This document shows, piece by piece, positions 35,446-45,142 of a DNA stretch of 64,000 bases. The DNA comes from Apiosordaria backusii. Its lineage: Eukaryota; Ascomycota; Sordariomycetes; Sordariales; Lasiosphaeriaceae. Below the pieces are notes generated by a model, which was given only the letters and a program-made list of their open reading frames with translations, made no database searches and was not told the origin of the DNA. The stretch lies in NCBI GenBank assembly GCA_030549205.1, contig JAUKTV010000005.1, forward strand, positions 1,178,001-1,242,000, read 5' to 3'. A program made the position numbers and the translations under genes. Numbering within the stretch: position 1 is the stretch's first letter; each line of letters starts with the position of its first letter.

Positions 35446-36468
35446 ATGCCGCCCAAGGCTGCTGATGACCGCGACCCCTTTGAACACTTTATCAAGTGCC
35501 AAAATTCACACCAATCGCGGTCGAAGCTGACCCATGAGGTAACGGCCTACGACGACATTCGAAAAAAAGAGCGAGGCCACACGAGCCACCATTGGCATTA
35601 CTGCATGCTTCCATGCATAAAGAACACCAAATGGGCTTCCAAAAAGTCGAAGTTTGAGCTCAAGGATGTCGAAGCCGCAAAGGCCTATGTCAGACACCCC
35701 CTGCTCGGCAAGCGGTTGGGATACTTGGCGGCGTTGCTTGTGAAAGGATCGTCACAAAAGCTGAACCCGGCCAACATGAACGTCGAAACGCTAATGTTGA
35801 GAAAGGGATCAGGGACATGGGAAGAATATCCTGGGCTACCCGTCGGCCGTCTCTGGGGCTGCATGACGCTCTTCGACCATGTGCTGAGCCACCTGAGATT
35901 GGAGCGAAATAAGGAGGCGAGAAACGTCTGCGACCTCGTTTTAGACAAGTATTTTAAGAGAAAAAAAGAACCACACACCGAGAAGTATCTTGTCACCAAT
36001 CCGACACCCCCCGAACCTGGGCCTTTTTCGGATCCAGAGCCTGACTGGCTTGATAATGATGATGACCATGATGGTGATGATGATGATGATGGGGGCGAGA
36101 ATCGGAACGCCAACCGGAACGCCAACCTGGGTGGTTTTCAGCTTGACGGTGCCGGCGATAATGATGATGATGGTGGTGGTGGTGGCGGGGGCGAGAACCA
36201 GAACGCCAACCTAGGTAGCTCTCAGCTTGACGGTGCCGGCGATGATGAAGACACTGGGGCGAAGGGGACAGACAGAGGGGCAAAAGGTGGGAGGAGGAAA
36301 AGAAAGGACGCCAACCAGGATGCCGAACCGGGTGCTTCTCAACTTGAAGGTACGGGAGAGACACGACAAGATGACGACGGTGACGTTGGTGACGACTCTG
36401 GGGTTAGGAGGCCGGACGGAGTGGGAAGATCTGGGAGGAGGACTCGGAAAAGGAGAAGGAGGAGCTAG
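35446..36468 (+). CDS. Unknown protein with acidic repeat tail
   Basis: Single exon, 340 aa; I do not recognise the family. The first about 190 residues look folded: DPFEHFIKCQNSHQSRSKLTHEVTAYDDIR, HHWHYCMLPCIKN, then helical segments (AAKAYVRHPLLGKRLGYLAAL, CMTLFDHVLSHLRLERN). His and Cys clustered around residues 45-57 could bind metal. The C-terminal about 145 residues are low complexity: Asp runs, two copies of a unit built on NANLGxxQLDGAGD, poly-Gly, then Lys/Arg-rich patches ending TRKRRRRS, a possible nuclear localisation signal. It is convergent with the CCCH zinc-finger gene 333 bp away. Likely nuclear by composition only. Confidence 0.65.
   Translation: MPPKAADDRDPFEHFIKCQNSHQSRSKLTHEVTAYDDIRKKERGHTSHHWHYCMLPCIKNTKWASKKSKFELKDVEAAKAYVRHPLLGKRLGYLAALLVKGSSQKLNPANMNVETLMLRKGSGTWEEYPGLPVGRLWGCMTLFDHVLSHLRLERNKEARNVCDLVLDKYFKRKKEPHTEKYLVTNPTPPEPGPFSDPEPDWLDNDDDHDGDDDDDGGENRNANRNANLGGFQLDGAGDNDDDGGGGGGGENQNANLGSSQLDGAGDDEDTGAKGTDRGAKGGRRKRKDANQDAEPGASQLEGTGETRQDDDGDVGDDSGVRRPDGVGRSGRRTRKRRRRS
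36091..36250 (+). repeat. Internal coding repeat, two units
   Basis: Two diverged copies of a roughly 90-bp unit encoding GEN.NANLG..QLDGAGD..DDG, separated by a GGT/GGC run; within the preceding unknown gene. Confidence 0.75.
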
Positions 36469-36801
36469 AGGGACAGTGCGAGAAAACTCGAAGACGATGG
36501 GGTAGGAGTTGGTGTTGCATCCTGTAAATTGAGGCCGATAGTATTTGAACTACCTGATTCAAGAGATTTGAAATTATCAGCATCACACAGCTTAAAAGTG
36601 ACTCGACGGACGCATCACGGTGCAGCGAGGCCTTCAAGATGGTCAAAAAAGGCGCTCTCTTCATTTGCTACCTAATCCACCACTTGATTTTCCACGGCAA
36701 ATAGCCAGTCAACTGTCTTAACGGAACACCGAACGTGGTTTCAACCTTACTTTTTAAATAATACTATAATCTGACAATGCTGATTTGCGGGGCCTGTGCT
36801 G
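36469..36801. other. Convergent 3' spacer
   Basis: 333 bp between the two convergent stops; no gene. Confidence 0.5.
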
Positions 36802-38423
36802 TTAGTTAACAATGACCTCTCTTGTGCCATCCTCATAGACTTTGAGGGTCGGGGTCTAAATATTGTTAGCTTGAACTCCACGCCAAATTGGCTTATGACC
36901 ACGGGAACTTACAATATCCATGCCATGGAAGTCGGCAAACCGGCAATCGGCACCAAAGTAACAGCCGACTGGGCTCTGGCAATGGTGACCTAAATTGCAA
37001 GAAGCATCCTCACAGTAGCTCCCATTATTACACACGATCATTCTGGTCTTATGCCGCAATGCCAAGACCTCGGCCTTGGTGAGCTTGGTCTCGGAGTGAT
37101 AATAACTGCAGTTGTCGCCCGCTTTACAGCCAGTGCCATTGGAGAGGTGGTATCTGTTGCAGAAGTTGGCTCCGTTCGCTTTGGCCTGTTCGTCCATTCT
37201 TTTCACAACCTGGGGATCGGCCTTAGGAAGCGGGGCATCAACGCGTTCGTCATCCCTATTAAAAAGGGCAAATAGGAGTTGAACAGCTTTCTTCTTGGTG
37301 GGCGCTATGCTGAATATCTGGCTAGATGCCACCTTGCCAACGGCCGCATAGCTATTGCTTCCATTACTGCTGGTCTCGACAGCCTTGGAGCCGCTCTCGG
37401 AAACTTTGGAACTGACGGTGAGAGTCTTAGGCCTGAGAACGGTGGCCGAAGTGGGAGAAGGAGGCTTGGGATTGGGAGAAGTGATGGCCTGGGCAGTGAC
37501 GGTAGCTGGCTTGCTCGAGGCTGGTTTGCCTGGCACTGGCTTGCTGGGAACAGGCTCAGACCGGAAGACGGTTGGAATAGAAAACCGCTCAAAGTTGCAA
37601 CTCCGGAAGTCGGCAGCGGCCGGGGTAGTTTCGAGGAGCTGGATCTTCGCAACGTTTCGAAACGACTCCAAGAAGGTGGCGTAGCCGTTATCGTGGCAGC
37701 CGGCTAAAGCAAGGAACTTGCACTGAATATTCTTCTCCATCAATTCGAAAAGCTTGCGTACTTTGTGGTCGGCCTGCTCCTTGCCCCCACCGACATCTGT
37801 GAAGGAAAAGAGAGGCTGAGCACGGCAGAAGCCACGGCCAAACTTGGACACGGCTGCGTAGTCGGAGGTTGGAAGCGTGCCCGATTGAACCAAAGCACTG
37901 GAAAGGCCCTGGACGTTCAGAACGACGTGTACGAATATATTGTCAATGTTGGGCAGGCCACAGTCTTCCTGGATGTACTGCTTAAGCTGCCTGTGTAGCT
38001 CATGGGCAGCCTTTTTGCCACCCTCTTCGCCAAGGGCAATTAACTCTTCGTCAAAGACAGCACCATCGCCATCGATAATAACAAAGGCAAAAGCACCGTT
38101 TTCCTAGGACACCATGTCAATTTTCTGGTACTGACAGGGCGGGTACTGACAGGAGAAGATGGGGGCTTGCTTACAGCGGCAGACTTGAAAAAGTTGAGCT
38201 CACGCTCCATTCTGCGGCCCTGCTGCTGCCAAAGCTTGACAGTTTGCTTCTGCTCCTCGAATTCATTTTCCAGGTTGTGGCATTTGGTGTACAGCTCCTG
38301 AAACTTTTTGGCGAATTCCTCGTTTATACTACGATGGTGGTGAGCTGAGTATTCCCACTGACGGTAAGCCGCGACGAAGGGATCCGTCTCGTCCCCTTTG
38401 GAGTTGTGGCTGTGGCTGTTCAT
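36802..38423 (-). CDS. CCCH zinc-finger protein with conserved N-terminal fungal domain, 3 exons
   Basis: Proposed exons (minus): 38423-38175, 38103-36913, 36855-36802, 497 aa. Exon 1 gives a coiled coil (residues about 30-80: EFAKKFQELYTKCHNLENEF...). Exon 2 opens with AFVIIDGDGAVFDEELI and a Rossmann/NYN-like alpha/beta region, then a Ser/Pro/Lys linker, then CCCH clusters: CNRYHLSNGTGCKAGDNCSYYH, CNNGSYCEDASCNLGHHC and CYFGADCRFADFH. Proteins with this arrangement (DUF7923-type domain plus tandem CCCH) are common in filamentous fungi and presumed RNA-binding. The last exon supplies TPTLKVYEDGTREVIVN after a GTAAGT donor and CTAACAATATTTAG acceptor. A 7-bp repeat array lies 50 bp upstream of the ATG. 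Function not established. Confidence 0.87.
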
Positions 38424-38472
38424 GATGATGACTCTTAGGATAGGATATTTATGAGATGATATCTGTTGTTGC

Positions 38473-38535
38473 GTGTCCTGTGTCCTGTGTCCTGTGTCCT
38501 GTGTCCTGTGTCCTGTGTCCTGTGTCCTGTGCCCT
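38473..38535. repeat. 7-bp tandem repeat (gtgtcct)x9
   Basis: Eight perfect copies plus one with a single change (gtgccct), 50 bp upstream of the CCCH gene's ATG, so inside its 5' UTR or core promoter. Confidence 0.92.
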
Positions 38536-38897
38536 GGAGCCCTGTGCGACAAGACCGTTGAGGTGGATGTGGGATGTTCAATGTGAGGGAATGGAATCCG
38601 GGGGAAATAATTAAGGTTGGGGTAGCAGTGAAGAGTGGGGATGTGGCACCTCGACAAGCAATTGGTGCCTGATTCAGGCTCATCTCTGCACCTGAATCGC
38701 ATGGATTTGCCCTGCGCAACCAAAAAGAGGGGCGGCGTCCCATTGGCCTGCAGCTACCCGCCAGGTGCGATGGACTTGATTGGAGCAGACGGGATATCAT
38801 GATGGCTTTTTGCGCGCGCGTGCATGCAGACGCACGCCCTGGACAAAAAACTGGCACCGCTACCTGCACAGCTAACCATATAAACTAGTAGATATAG

Positions 38898-39075
38898 ACG
38901 TTCCGATTGTATTTAAAGGCCTATCGATTATCTTTAAAGGCCTATGGTACCATTTTTAGGCCTATTAACTATCTTTAAAGGTCTACCGACTATCTTTGAA
39001 GGTCTACCGCCTATCTTTCGAGGCCTTACGGCTATCTTATGTGGTCTGTCAACTGTGTTTTGATGCCTGTTGAAC
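38898..39075. repeat. 21-bp minisatellite, about 8 units
   Basis: Diverged copies of a 20-21-bp unit resembling atctttaaaggcctaccgac repeat head to tail. On the minus strand the period keeps the frame open and gives RP.KI..RP.KI repeats (7 residues), but no gene context supports translation. Confidence 0.8.
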
Positions 39076-39571
39076 ACTTGCAGTACCAGTTTTTTTGTCC
39101 ACGGCGTGAGACGGTAGGTTGCAGACACCAAACACGATCTTCCCACTATGTATAAACGTGCAACCGGCGGTTGACTGTGACCTTGTCACCTTGATATGGA
39201 TTCATTATTTATCAACACGAAATGCACAAGACCACAATGTTATCAATGCCCTTCCAGTTCACAGGATTTCATATCTCACATGCTAGGTATGATAACCACC
39301 CTGATATCTAGGGAGGTAGATAGAAGCTTTGTTGAAATTAAAGTCTCACCATGACTCCAGTCTTGCCCATTCGTAGTCCCGAATCATGCCCCCAATCATG
39401 CCCCCATACATTCACTACCTGCAGCCATAAATCAAGTCTATCTCGCCCCAAAAATCCCAAAAGTTCCAATGCATATAGGTATCTTCGTCCAAATCAAAGC
39501 CCATAACCTGCTTGCTCCCACGTGAAAATAACCACAACTCCACTCCACCCGTGCTCCCTTCTGTGCTTTCA

Positions 39572-41269
39572 TCATAAAGAAGGCGGCAAAACAGGAGCTG
39601 GCAATGGAGCTGGCAATGGAGCTGGCAATGGAGCTGGCGGCTGCTGCTGTTCTGGGAGACCGGGGGGGGTAAAGCCAGGAAGTGGTAACTCCTTATGTCC
39701 CTGCTGTCCTGAGCCTAGCCCTTGTTGTTGTTGAAGTGAGCCAAGCCCAGCAGCTTCCAACAACACTTGTTGATTCTTCTTTCTCTTTTCGTCCTCAACC
39801 GCCTTGCGATAAATCTCCTCCATTCTCGCCTTCTTTTTCTGCCTCTCCTCCTCCTCCAGCTTTTTCCTTTCCCTTTCCGCCTGCCCCAGCCTCTCCAACG
39901 CCTCGGCTTGTTCCTTTTCCTTTTGAAGCCTCTCCATCTCCTGCTCATACTCCCGCTTCTTGATCTCCAAGATTTTCTTCTTTTGCTTCTCTGAGAGGCT
40001 GTCCCACTTAGCGACATCCTCGTCCCACTTTCTCACACACTCAGCATCCCAGTTACACCTCTCCACCTCCCCATACGCAGGGTGCTTGAACCGCGGGTGC
40101 TTACTCGGCCAGTTGGAAGCATGATAATGATGCTTCACCAGCGCACCCCTCGCATCATGATTCCCACTATTCGAATGCCCCTGCCCCGCCGCGAACTTTT
40201 CCACATCCAGCACCAACACCCTCTCCACCAGCTTCGACTCGTCCAAGTTGTGGAAGGTGTGATCCCAGGAAATCTTCTGCCCTCTCCCCTTCCTCTTGCT
40301 ATTCATATCCTCCAAAATGGCCCCCGTAAACGCCGACGGTCCTGTCCCGCTGATCACTTCATCAAACGCCAGTTCAACCTCCCCGACACTGCTCACATTC
40401 TGCGCCTTGGCTAGCTCCTCCAGCCAGCTCATGATATTCTCAATCAACTTGAGCATAACCGGTAAACCAGGCTTGCACATAAACGTCCACTGACAAAACG
40501 ACATGCACTTGCTCCCCAAGATCTCATGCTTTTTGAACTCCGGCTGATCAATCTCCACCCCAATCACCATGTCGATATCACTGGCGTTGTACCTCGTAGG
40601 GATAAACCGCTCGGCAGGCTTTAGTGCTTCGACGTCAATGTCGGCATAGATCCCTCCATCGGCGTACATGATCATGTACCTTAACAAATCAGCCTTGATG
40701 ATCTGCGCCGTGACAGTCTTGTAAAAGTCGACAATATCAGGGCGGTTGAGGCCACCGGGCCCGGAGCCGTACTTGGCCTCGACATAGAGGACATCGTTGT
40801 GGTCGGTGAGGACCTCGTAGCGGTACCCTGGGTTCTTGGTCGTCCAGGACCGAGCCGTGTTCTTGTCTCGCTTGGCAAAGTTGTAAGGGTCGACTTTCCA
40901 AGTTTGCCAAATCTTCTTTGGAAAGTCGCCGTCCTGTAATGAGTGGTGGGAGGAGCTGCTGCCTAGGGGTTTCTGGAGGTAACCCCTCTTCGTGATGGCC
41001 GAGGAGTAGGCTGGTATTGGGTGGGATGGAAAGACTTCGGCTTTGAAGAGGAGGATCAGGAGGGTGACGATAAGGATGTAAGCAGGAAAGGTCCTCCTCA
41101 TCTGGGAGGGTATCCGGTTACGGAGCTTGGAGGGGATGCTGAGGGTGCCCAGTGTTGGAGAGGCCAAAGGAGATATTGGCAGGAGTGGTGAGAGCGGCGA
41201 GCTCAGTCTGGCTGGCCTCCACTTCATGATGGACTGTGAGGTGGTCTGGGCTGTCAAATGTCTTTGCAA
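39572..41269 (-). CDS. Och1-like glycosyltransferase family 32
   Basis: Single exon, 565 aa. Type II Golgi membrane protein: short cytosolic N-terminus, membrane anchor at about 61-75 (FPAYILIVTLLILLF), stem, then the GT32 domain with FPKKIWQTWK, IIKADLLRYMIMYADGGIYADIDVEAL (DxD at about 210-212, metal and GDP-mannose binding) and a His-rich end (LVKHHYHASNW). Och1 starts the alpha-1,6-mannose outer chain of N-glycans; other GT32 members make related mannosyl linkages, so the exact product is open. After the enzyme comes a long charged coiled coil (about 440-520), a Gln-rich stretch and a PAPL repeat. The true start might be Met57, just before the anchor, since the first 56 residues are poorly Och1-like. 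Confidence 0.87.
   Translation of the reverse strand: MQRHLTAQTTSQSIMKWRPARLSSPLSPLLPISPLASPTLGTLSIPSKLRNRIPSQMRRTFPAYILIVTLLILLFKAEVFPSHPIPAYSSAITKRGYLQKPLGSSSSHHSLQDGDFPKKIWQTWKVDPYNFAKRDKNTARSWTTKNPGYRYEVLTDHNDVLYVEAKYGSGPGGLNRPDIVDFYKTVTAQIIKADLLRYMIMYADGGIYADIDVEALKPAERFIPTRYNASDIDMVIGVEIDQPEFKKHEILGSKCMSFCQWTFMCKPGLPVMLKLIENIMSWLEELAKAQNVSSVGEVELAFDEVISGTGPSAFTGAILEDMNSKRKGRGQKISWDHTFHNLDESKLVERVLVLDVEKFAAGQGHSNSGNHDARGALVKHHYHASNWPSKHPRFKHPAYGEVERCNWDAECVRKWDEDVAKWDSLSEKQKKKILEIKKREYEQEMERLQKEKEQAEALERLGQAERERKKLEEEERQKKKARMEEIYRKAVEDEKRKKNQQVLLEAAGLGSLQQQQGLGSGQQGHKELPLPGFTPPGLPEQQQPPAPLPAPLPAPLPAPVLPPSL
39594..39641 (-). repeat. 12-bp tandem repeat coding Pro-Ala-Pro-Leu
   Basis: Four head-to-tail 12-bp units (ggagctggcaat on plus) at the 3' end of the GT32 gene, encoding the PAPL array near the C-terminus. 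Confidence 0.92.
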
Positions 41270-42770
41270 CGTCGGGGGGAGGTGGACGAATAAGACCTGA
41301 TATCTGAGGAGGCGGCAGTCAGGTCGGTCACAAGCTTTGCCGAGGAGGACTAGACTCTGGGGAAGTGCCCCAGCAGCTTGTCCACACCTGGGTGAATGTC
41401 ACGGCGGGGAGGACGTGTGGCCGGGGTCTGTCCAAGGAACAGGATGTGATGGGGCCCAGATTCTCTCGTCGTCCATCTCTTGTCGTCCCTCTGGCCAATC
41501 CGCAACCCGGCTTTCCAGAGCGACCCTGGCCCCGAGAAACGGCGCAGGAACCATGGTCAAGGGTGGTGGGGATTCAAGGACTGTCTGAGTGCGGGGAGGC
41601 GCCATGGTGAGGACCTCTCCATATTTCCTATCCTGCCGTGGGCCAGTGACGATCGTTTAGCCTCACGGGCGGGAAGGCAGAAGGTAAGCAAGCAGCGATC
41701 TTGACCGGAATGTGGCAGGTGGACCTGCAAGGATGATGATGTGTGAGGGTTGCACCAGTGCTGCCGTCGAGCTTGTCCCGGTTGCTTCCCCTCGATTTCT
41801 CCGCATGCCCAGCTGTTGAGATCGATGTGCGGCGCCATCATTTTGTGTTAGCTGCAGGTTTTGCGGAGCTGATTCCATTTTGGACAGAGCCGCGGGACCT
41901 CAGGTCGGCTCAGCCAGCATGTGAAGATGCCTCCGCACTTGACTTGGAGGGAGCAACCACCTCCATGATGAGAGGCGAATTTGAGGCCACAAACCTGGAA
42001 CATACCTTAGGAGAATAGCGTTATGCTGTGGTGGATTTAGGACCTTGTGCGCTCTCGGTGCAACATGCCAAGATATGGGGAAGGAATGGAGCCCCCAAGT
42101 GGGCGATATCCTCTGCTCCTAGCCTCCTACCCCAGTCTCGAAGATGAAAAAAGTCGGAAGGTGAAACGATTCAAACGATCTTCCCTAGTTTCATTTGAGA
42201 TTGACGGAGGACTGACAGGAACGCTGCTTCTTCTTCGTGATATCAGAGAAGCGTTGTTTGTGGGTTCCAGGTTGCTATTCCCCTGTTCCTTCACCGATTA
42301 TGTAACCCCCACCTTCACAAGGATGGATTTTGATGCTTGGCTCGTTGGGTATCCACAGACCCATCTCCACCTCCACAAACGTTTTCAACATGTTCATCGG
42401 CTTTTCTCAGGTTGTCATGCTTGTCATCATGCCTTCGCGTCCATATTCACGCTCGTTTTCTGGAGACAAGGCACCCCGTTGCATCGATTCCGCGGCCGCC
42501 ATTGAAACCTGGAGAAACCTGGTTCTGGGCGTTCCAAGATCTTGGACTTGCGGAGCGTCCAATCACCTCCCCTGAACCGACGTTGCATTGAGTTTCTCTG
42601 GGCACAACAACCACCGATAAAGCCCCTTTTTCACAGGCTTCAATTTTTTGCATCGGTCACCAACCGACGACAGACTCTCGACAGTTCAAGCGCCCCCGGA
42701 TAGAAAGCTGCTGGCTGAAACATCACAACGGTCTTTCATTTCATGATCCCGCTCAACCAGCGTCGTCACG
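41270..42770. other. Divergent spacer, 1.5 kb
   Basis: Between divergent starts of the GT32 (-) and acyltransferase (+) genes. Frames are short; no gene recognised. Confidence 0.45.
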
Positions 42771-44246
42771 ATGCCGAGCGACGTGAGTGAAATGGAGTCC
42801 AGAGGGGAGAAGCACCAAAACGCCTCCTCAGCCCCACTTTCGGCCATGATATCGATGCTGGCTTCCCTTCGGATCAACAAGATCTGGCGACTTCTCAGTC
42901 CATGGCCAAGATCCCAAGCCGGGCAGTCAGACAAGCTACGGCCCACGGCATATCTCGATGGCCTCAGAGGATTCGCCGCTTTTCTCGTCTACTGGCATCA
43001 CCACCAACTTTGGGCTCACGTGCCCATGCAGACGCTCTTCTTCGAATCGTCGTTTTGCTTTAATGGCCATTGCTATTTCATAGCCTTGCCCTTCATCCGC
43101 GTCTTTTTTCATGGCGGTCACTTTGCCGTCGCCACTTTCTTCGTCATCTCGGGATATGTCCTTTCGATGAAGCCCATGAGCTTGATCCACGCAGGCGACC
43201 ATGCAAAGCTCGCTGACAATGTTGGGTCTGCCCTGTTCCGACGATGGCTTCGGCTCTACATTCCCCTGATCACAACCACGTTCATCTTCATGGCCTTCAC
43301 CTACATCTTCAATATCTGGGTTTCACCTCTCAGGAGGGAATCGACCTTTGCGGCTGAAGTGTGGAAGTGGTACTGCGATGTCAAAAACTTTACCTTTATC
43401 TTTCACACCAGAGTCGAGATCTTGTCTTACAACTTTCACCTGTGGTCGATCCCAGTCGAGATGAAAGGGTCCATCGTTGTGTACACGGCGCTGCTTGCTT
43501 TTGCCAGATGTAGGCGAAATGCACGGCTGTGGCTGCAAGTTGGGCTGATGTTTTACTTCATGTACATCGTCGATGGGTGGTATTGTGCGCTTTTTGTCGC
43601 GGGCATGTTCATCAACGACCTCGAGCTACTCGCGAGCAAGAACGACCTTCCGGCCTTTTTTGAACGACTTCGACCGTACAAGATGATCATCTTTTACCAC
43701 TTCTTCTGCATGGCCATGTTTCTCGGAGGCGTCCCTGCGCATAGTGCGGATGTAAAGGAGTTGAGAGGGAACCCGGGATGGTACTACTTGTCGTTCCTCA
43801 AGTCGCAGTCGATTTACGACGCCAAGTGGTTCTTCCTGTTCTTTGCAGCCTTCATGTTGGTGGCTGCTATCCCCCACATTGGGTGGCTCAAACGCTTCTT
43901 CGAGACACGGTTCTGTCAGTACATGGGAAGGATATCATTTGCTTTTTATCTCGTCCACGGCCCGGTAATCTGGACGGTGGGAGACCGCCTCTACGCGGCA
44001 GTTGGATGGTGGGAAGAGACGCGAGTGAAGAACCTTCCTCAATGGGTCAACATCTGGGAACTGCCCAGCACAGGGCCCATGGGAATGGAGCTCAACTTTC
44101 TTGCGCCACACATCATTTTATTGCCATTGACATTGTATCTGGCAGAGCTTGTCACAAGGGCATTTGATGAACCCAGCGTCAGGTTCCCCCAATGGCTTTA
44201 CAAGTCTGCCACGATACCGGTGAGGCCAACAAAATTGCCAGAGTGA
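42771..44246 (+). CDS. Acyltransferase-3 family membrane protein
   Basis: Single exon, 491 aa. The Acyltransferase_3 fold is clear: RPTAYLDGLRGFAAFLVYWHH (conserved LDGLRG with following His), VATFFVISGYVLS, RRWLRLYIPL, then about eight to ten membrane segments, and FYLVHGPVIW near the C-terminus. Members move acyl groups, usually acetyl, from a cytosolic donor onto extracytoplasmic sugars or lipids. A role in O-acetylating a cell-surface glycan would fit the glycan-rich neighbourhood but is inference. A GTGAGT word lies just after the ATG (GCGACGTGAGT), yet the frame is open through it, so no intron is required. The substrate is unknown. Confidence 0.88.
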   Translation: MPSDVSEMESRGEKHQNASSAPLSAMISMLASLRINKIWRLLSPWPRSQAGQSDKLRPTAYLDGLRGFAAFLVYWHHHQLWAHVPMQTLFFESSFCFNGHCYFIALPFIRVFFHGGHFAVATFFVISGYVLSMKPMSLIHAGDHAKLADNVGSALFRRWLRLYIPLITTTFIFMAFTYIFNIWVSPLRRESTFAAEVWKWYCDVKNFTFIFHTRVEILSYNFHLWSIPVEMKGSIVVYTALLAFARCRRNARLWLQVGLMFYFMYIVDGWYCALFVAGMFINDLELLASKNDLPAFFERLRPYKMIIFYHFFCMAMFLGGVPAHSADVKELRGNPGWYYLSFLKSQSIYDAKWFFLFFAAFMLVAAIPHIGWLKRFFETRFCQYMGRISFAFYLVHGPVIWTVGDRLYAAVGWWEETRVKNLPQWVNIWELPSTGPMGMELNFLAPHIILLPLTLYLAELVTRAFDEPSVRFPQWLYKSATIPVRPTKLPE

Positions 44247-45142
44247 GCCGTTGGGGGATCGTGGCTGGGAAACTTTTGGACATTGTGCCTCATCTGTTTG
44301 GATAGTCATTTCTCGTAATAATTCTCATGGGGCGCGACATATCATTGACGAAGGGCAACACGAATACATACATGGCGGGATCATATACATAGACTACACT
44401 ACACTTACACTCTAAAAAGAGGGCGCTCTGTGTAAAGATAGGAATTCATCATCAGATCATCAATATGAGCTGCGTTTGGCATGAAAAAGCCGGCGAATGA
44501 CGTCAAAGGTGCGCGCTGCGCGTCGAGAAAACGCGGAGACGCGCCCCTGAAGACTGAAAAAGCTTAATTAGCGCACCCCCACCTGGGGCTTGACAGGGGT
44601 TTCAGGTTCGGGACTTGTGCTTGTTAGAGCAGCCAACCGAAACCAGCGTCACGCATTCCATCCTTGACATCGCAAAAACATGGACACCTAGTGTAGTGTA
44701 TCCATGAATATTGAAAGCAGCCGCGCGGGGAAAATATCCTGGGCCGAATCCGGGCAGTGATTTGCCATTCACATGTCGTTGCTCAGCGAACAGGTGTCCT
44801 TCGATTACGAGCTGCAAGTTCCTATCATCGACAAGGGATGGTCCCAGTCGACCCTTTGGCCCAAACCCCAGCAATGCGTTCTAGACCATTTCGACAGATG
44901 GGCTGCAACCGTCGTTGGTATCAGATATAGGGGGCTGCTGTCATTTGTTGGCTCTGGAAACAGCTTATTAGTGGCTGGCTGCATTTGATCCAGTGGGGAG
45001 GCATCTGGCTGATATCTGCTGTGCCTCTCGCCTGGGCCGCCTTTTCCCTGTCACCCCCCCAAGCTTTCTCTTTTCTGCCATCCTCATCAGCCTTTCATCT
45101 CTGGGTTTTAGCATCCGTCACTCGTTTGTTGGTATTGTTACC
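44247..45142. other. Spacer
   Basis: About 0.9 kb between two plus-strand genes; an AT-poor stretch with ACACTAC-type words around 44395. An in-frame ATG at 44993 precedes the chosen start of the next gene. No other gene recognised. Confidence 0.45.

Larger units (their letters stand above)
38424..39571. other. Spacer with two tandem-repeat arrays
   Basis: 1.15 kb containing the 7-bp and 21-bp arrays listed separately; upstream of the CCCH gene and downstream of the GT32 gene. No other feature seen. Confidence 0.5.

Noticed and set aside
38934..39146. 70-codon frame through the minisatellite (-)
   Set aside because: Openness follows from the 21-bp period; no evidence of translation.
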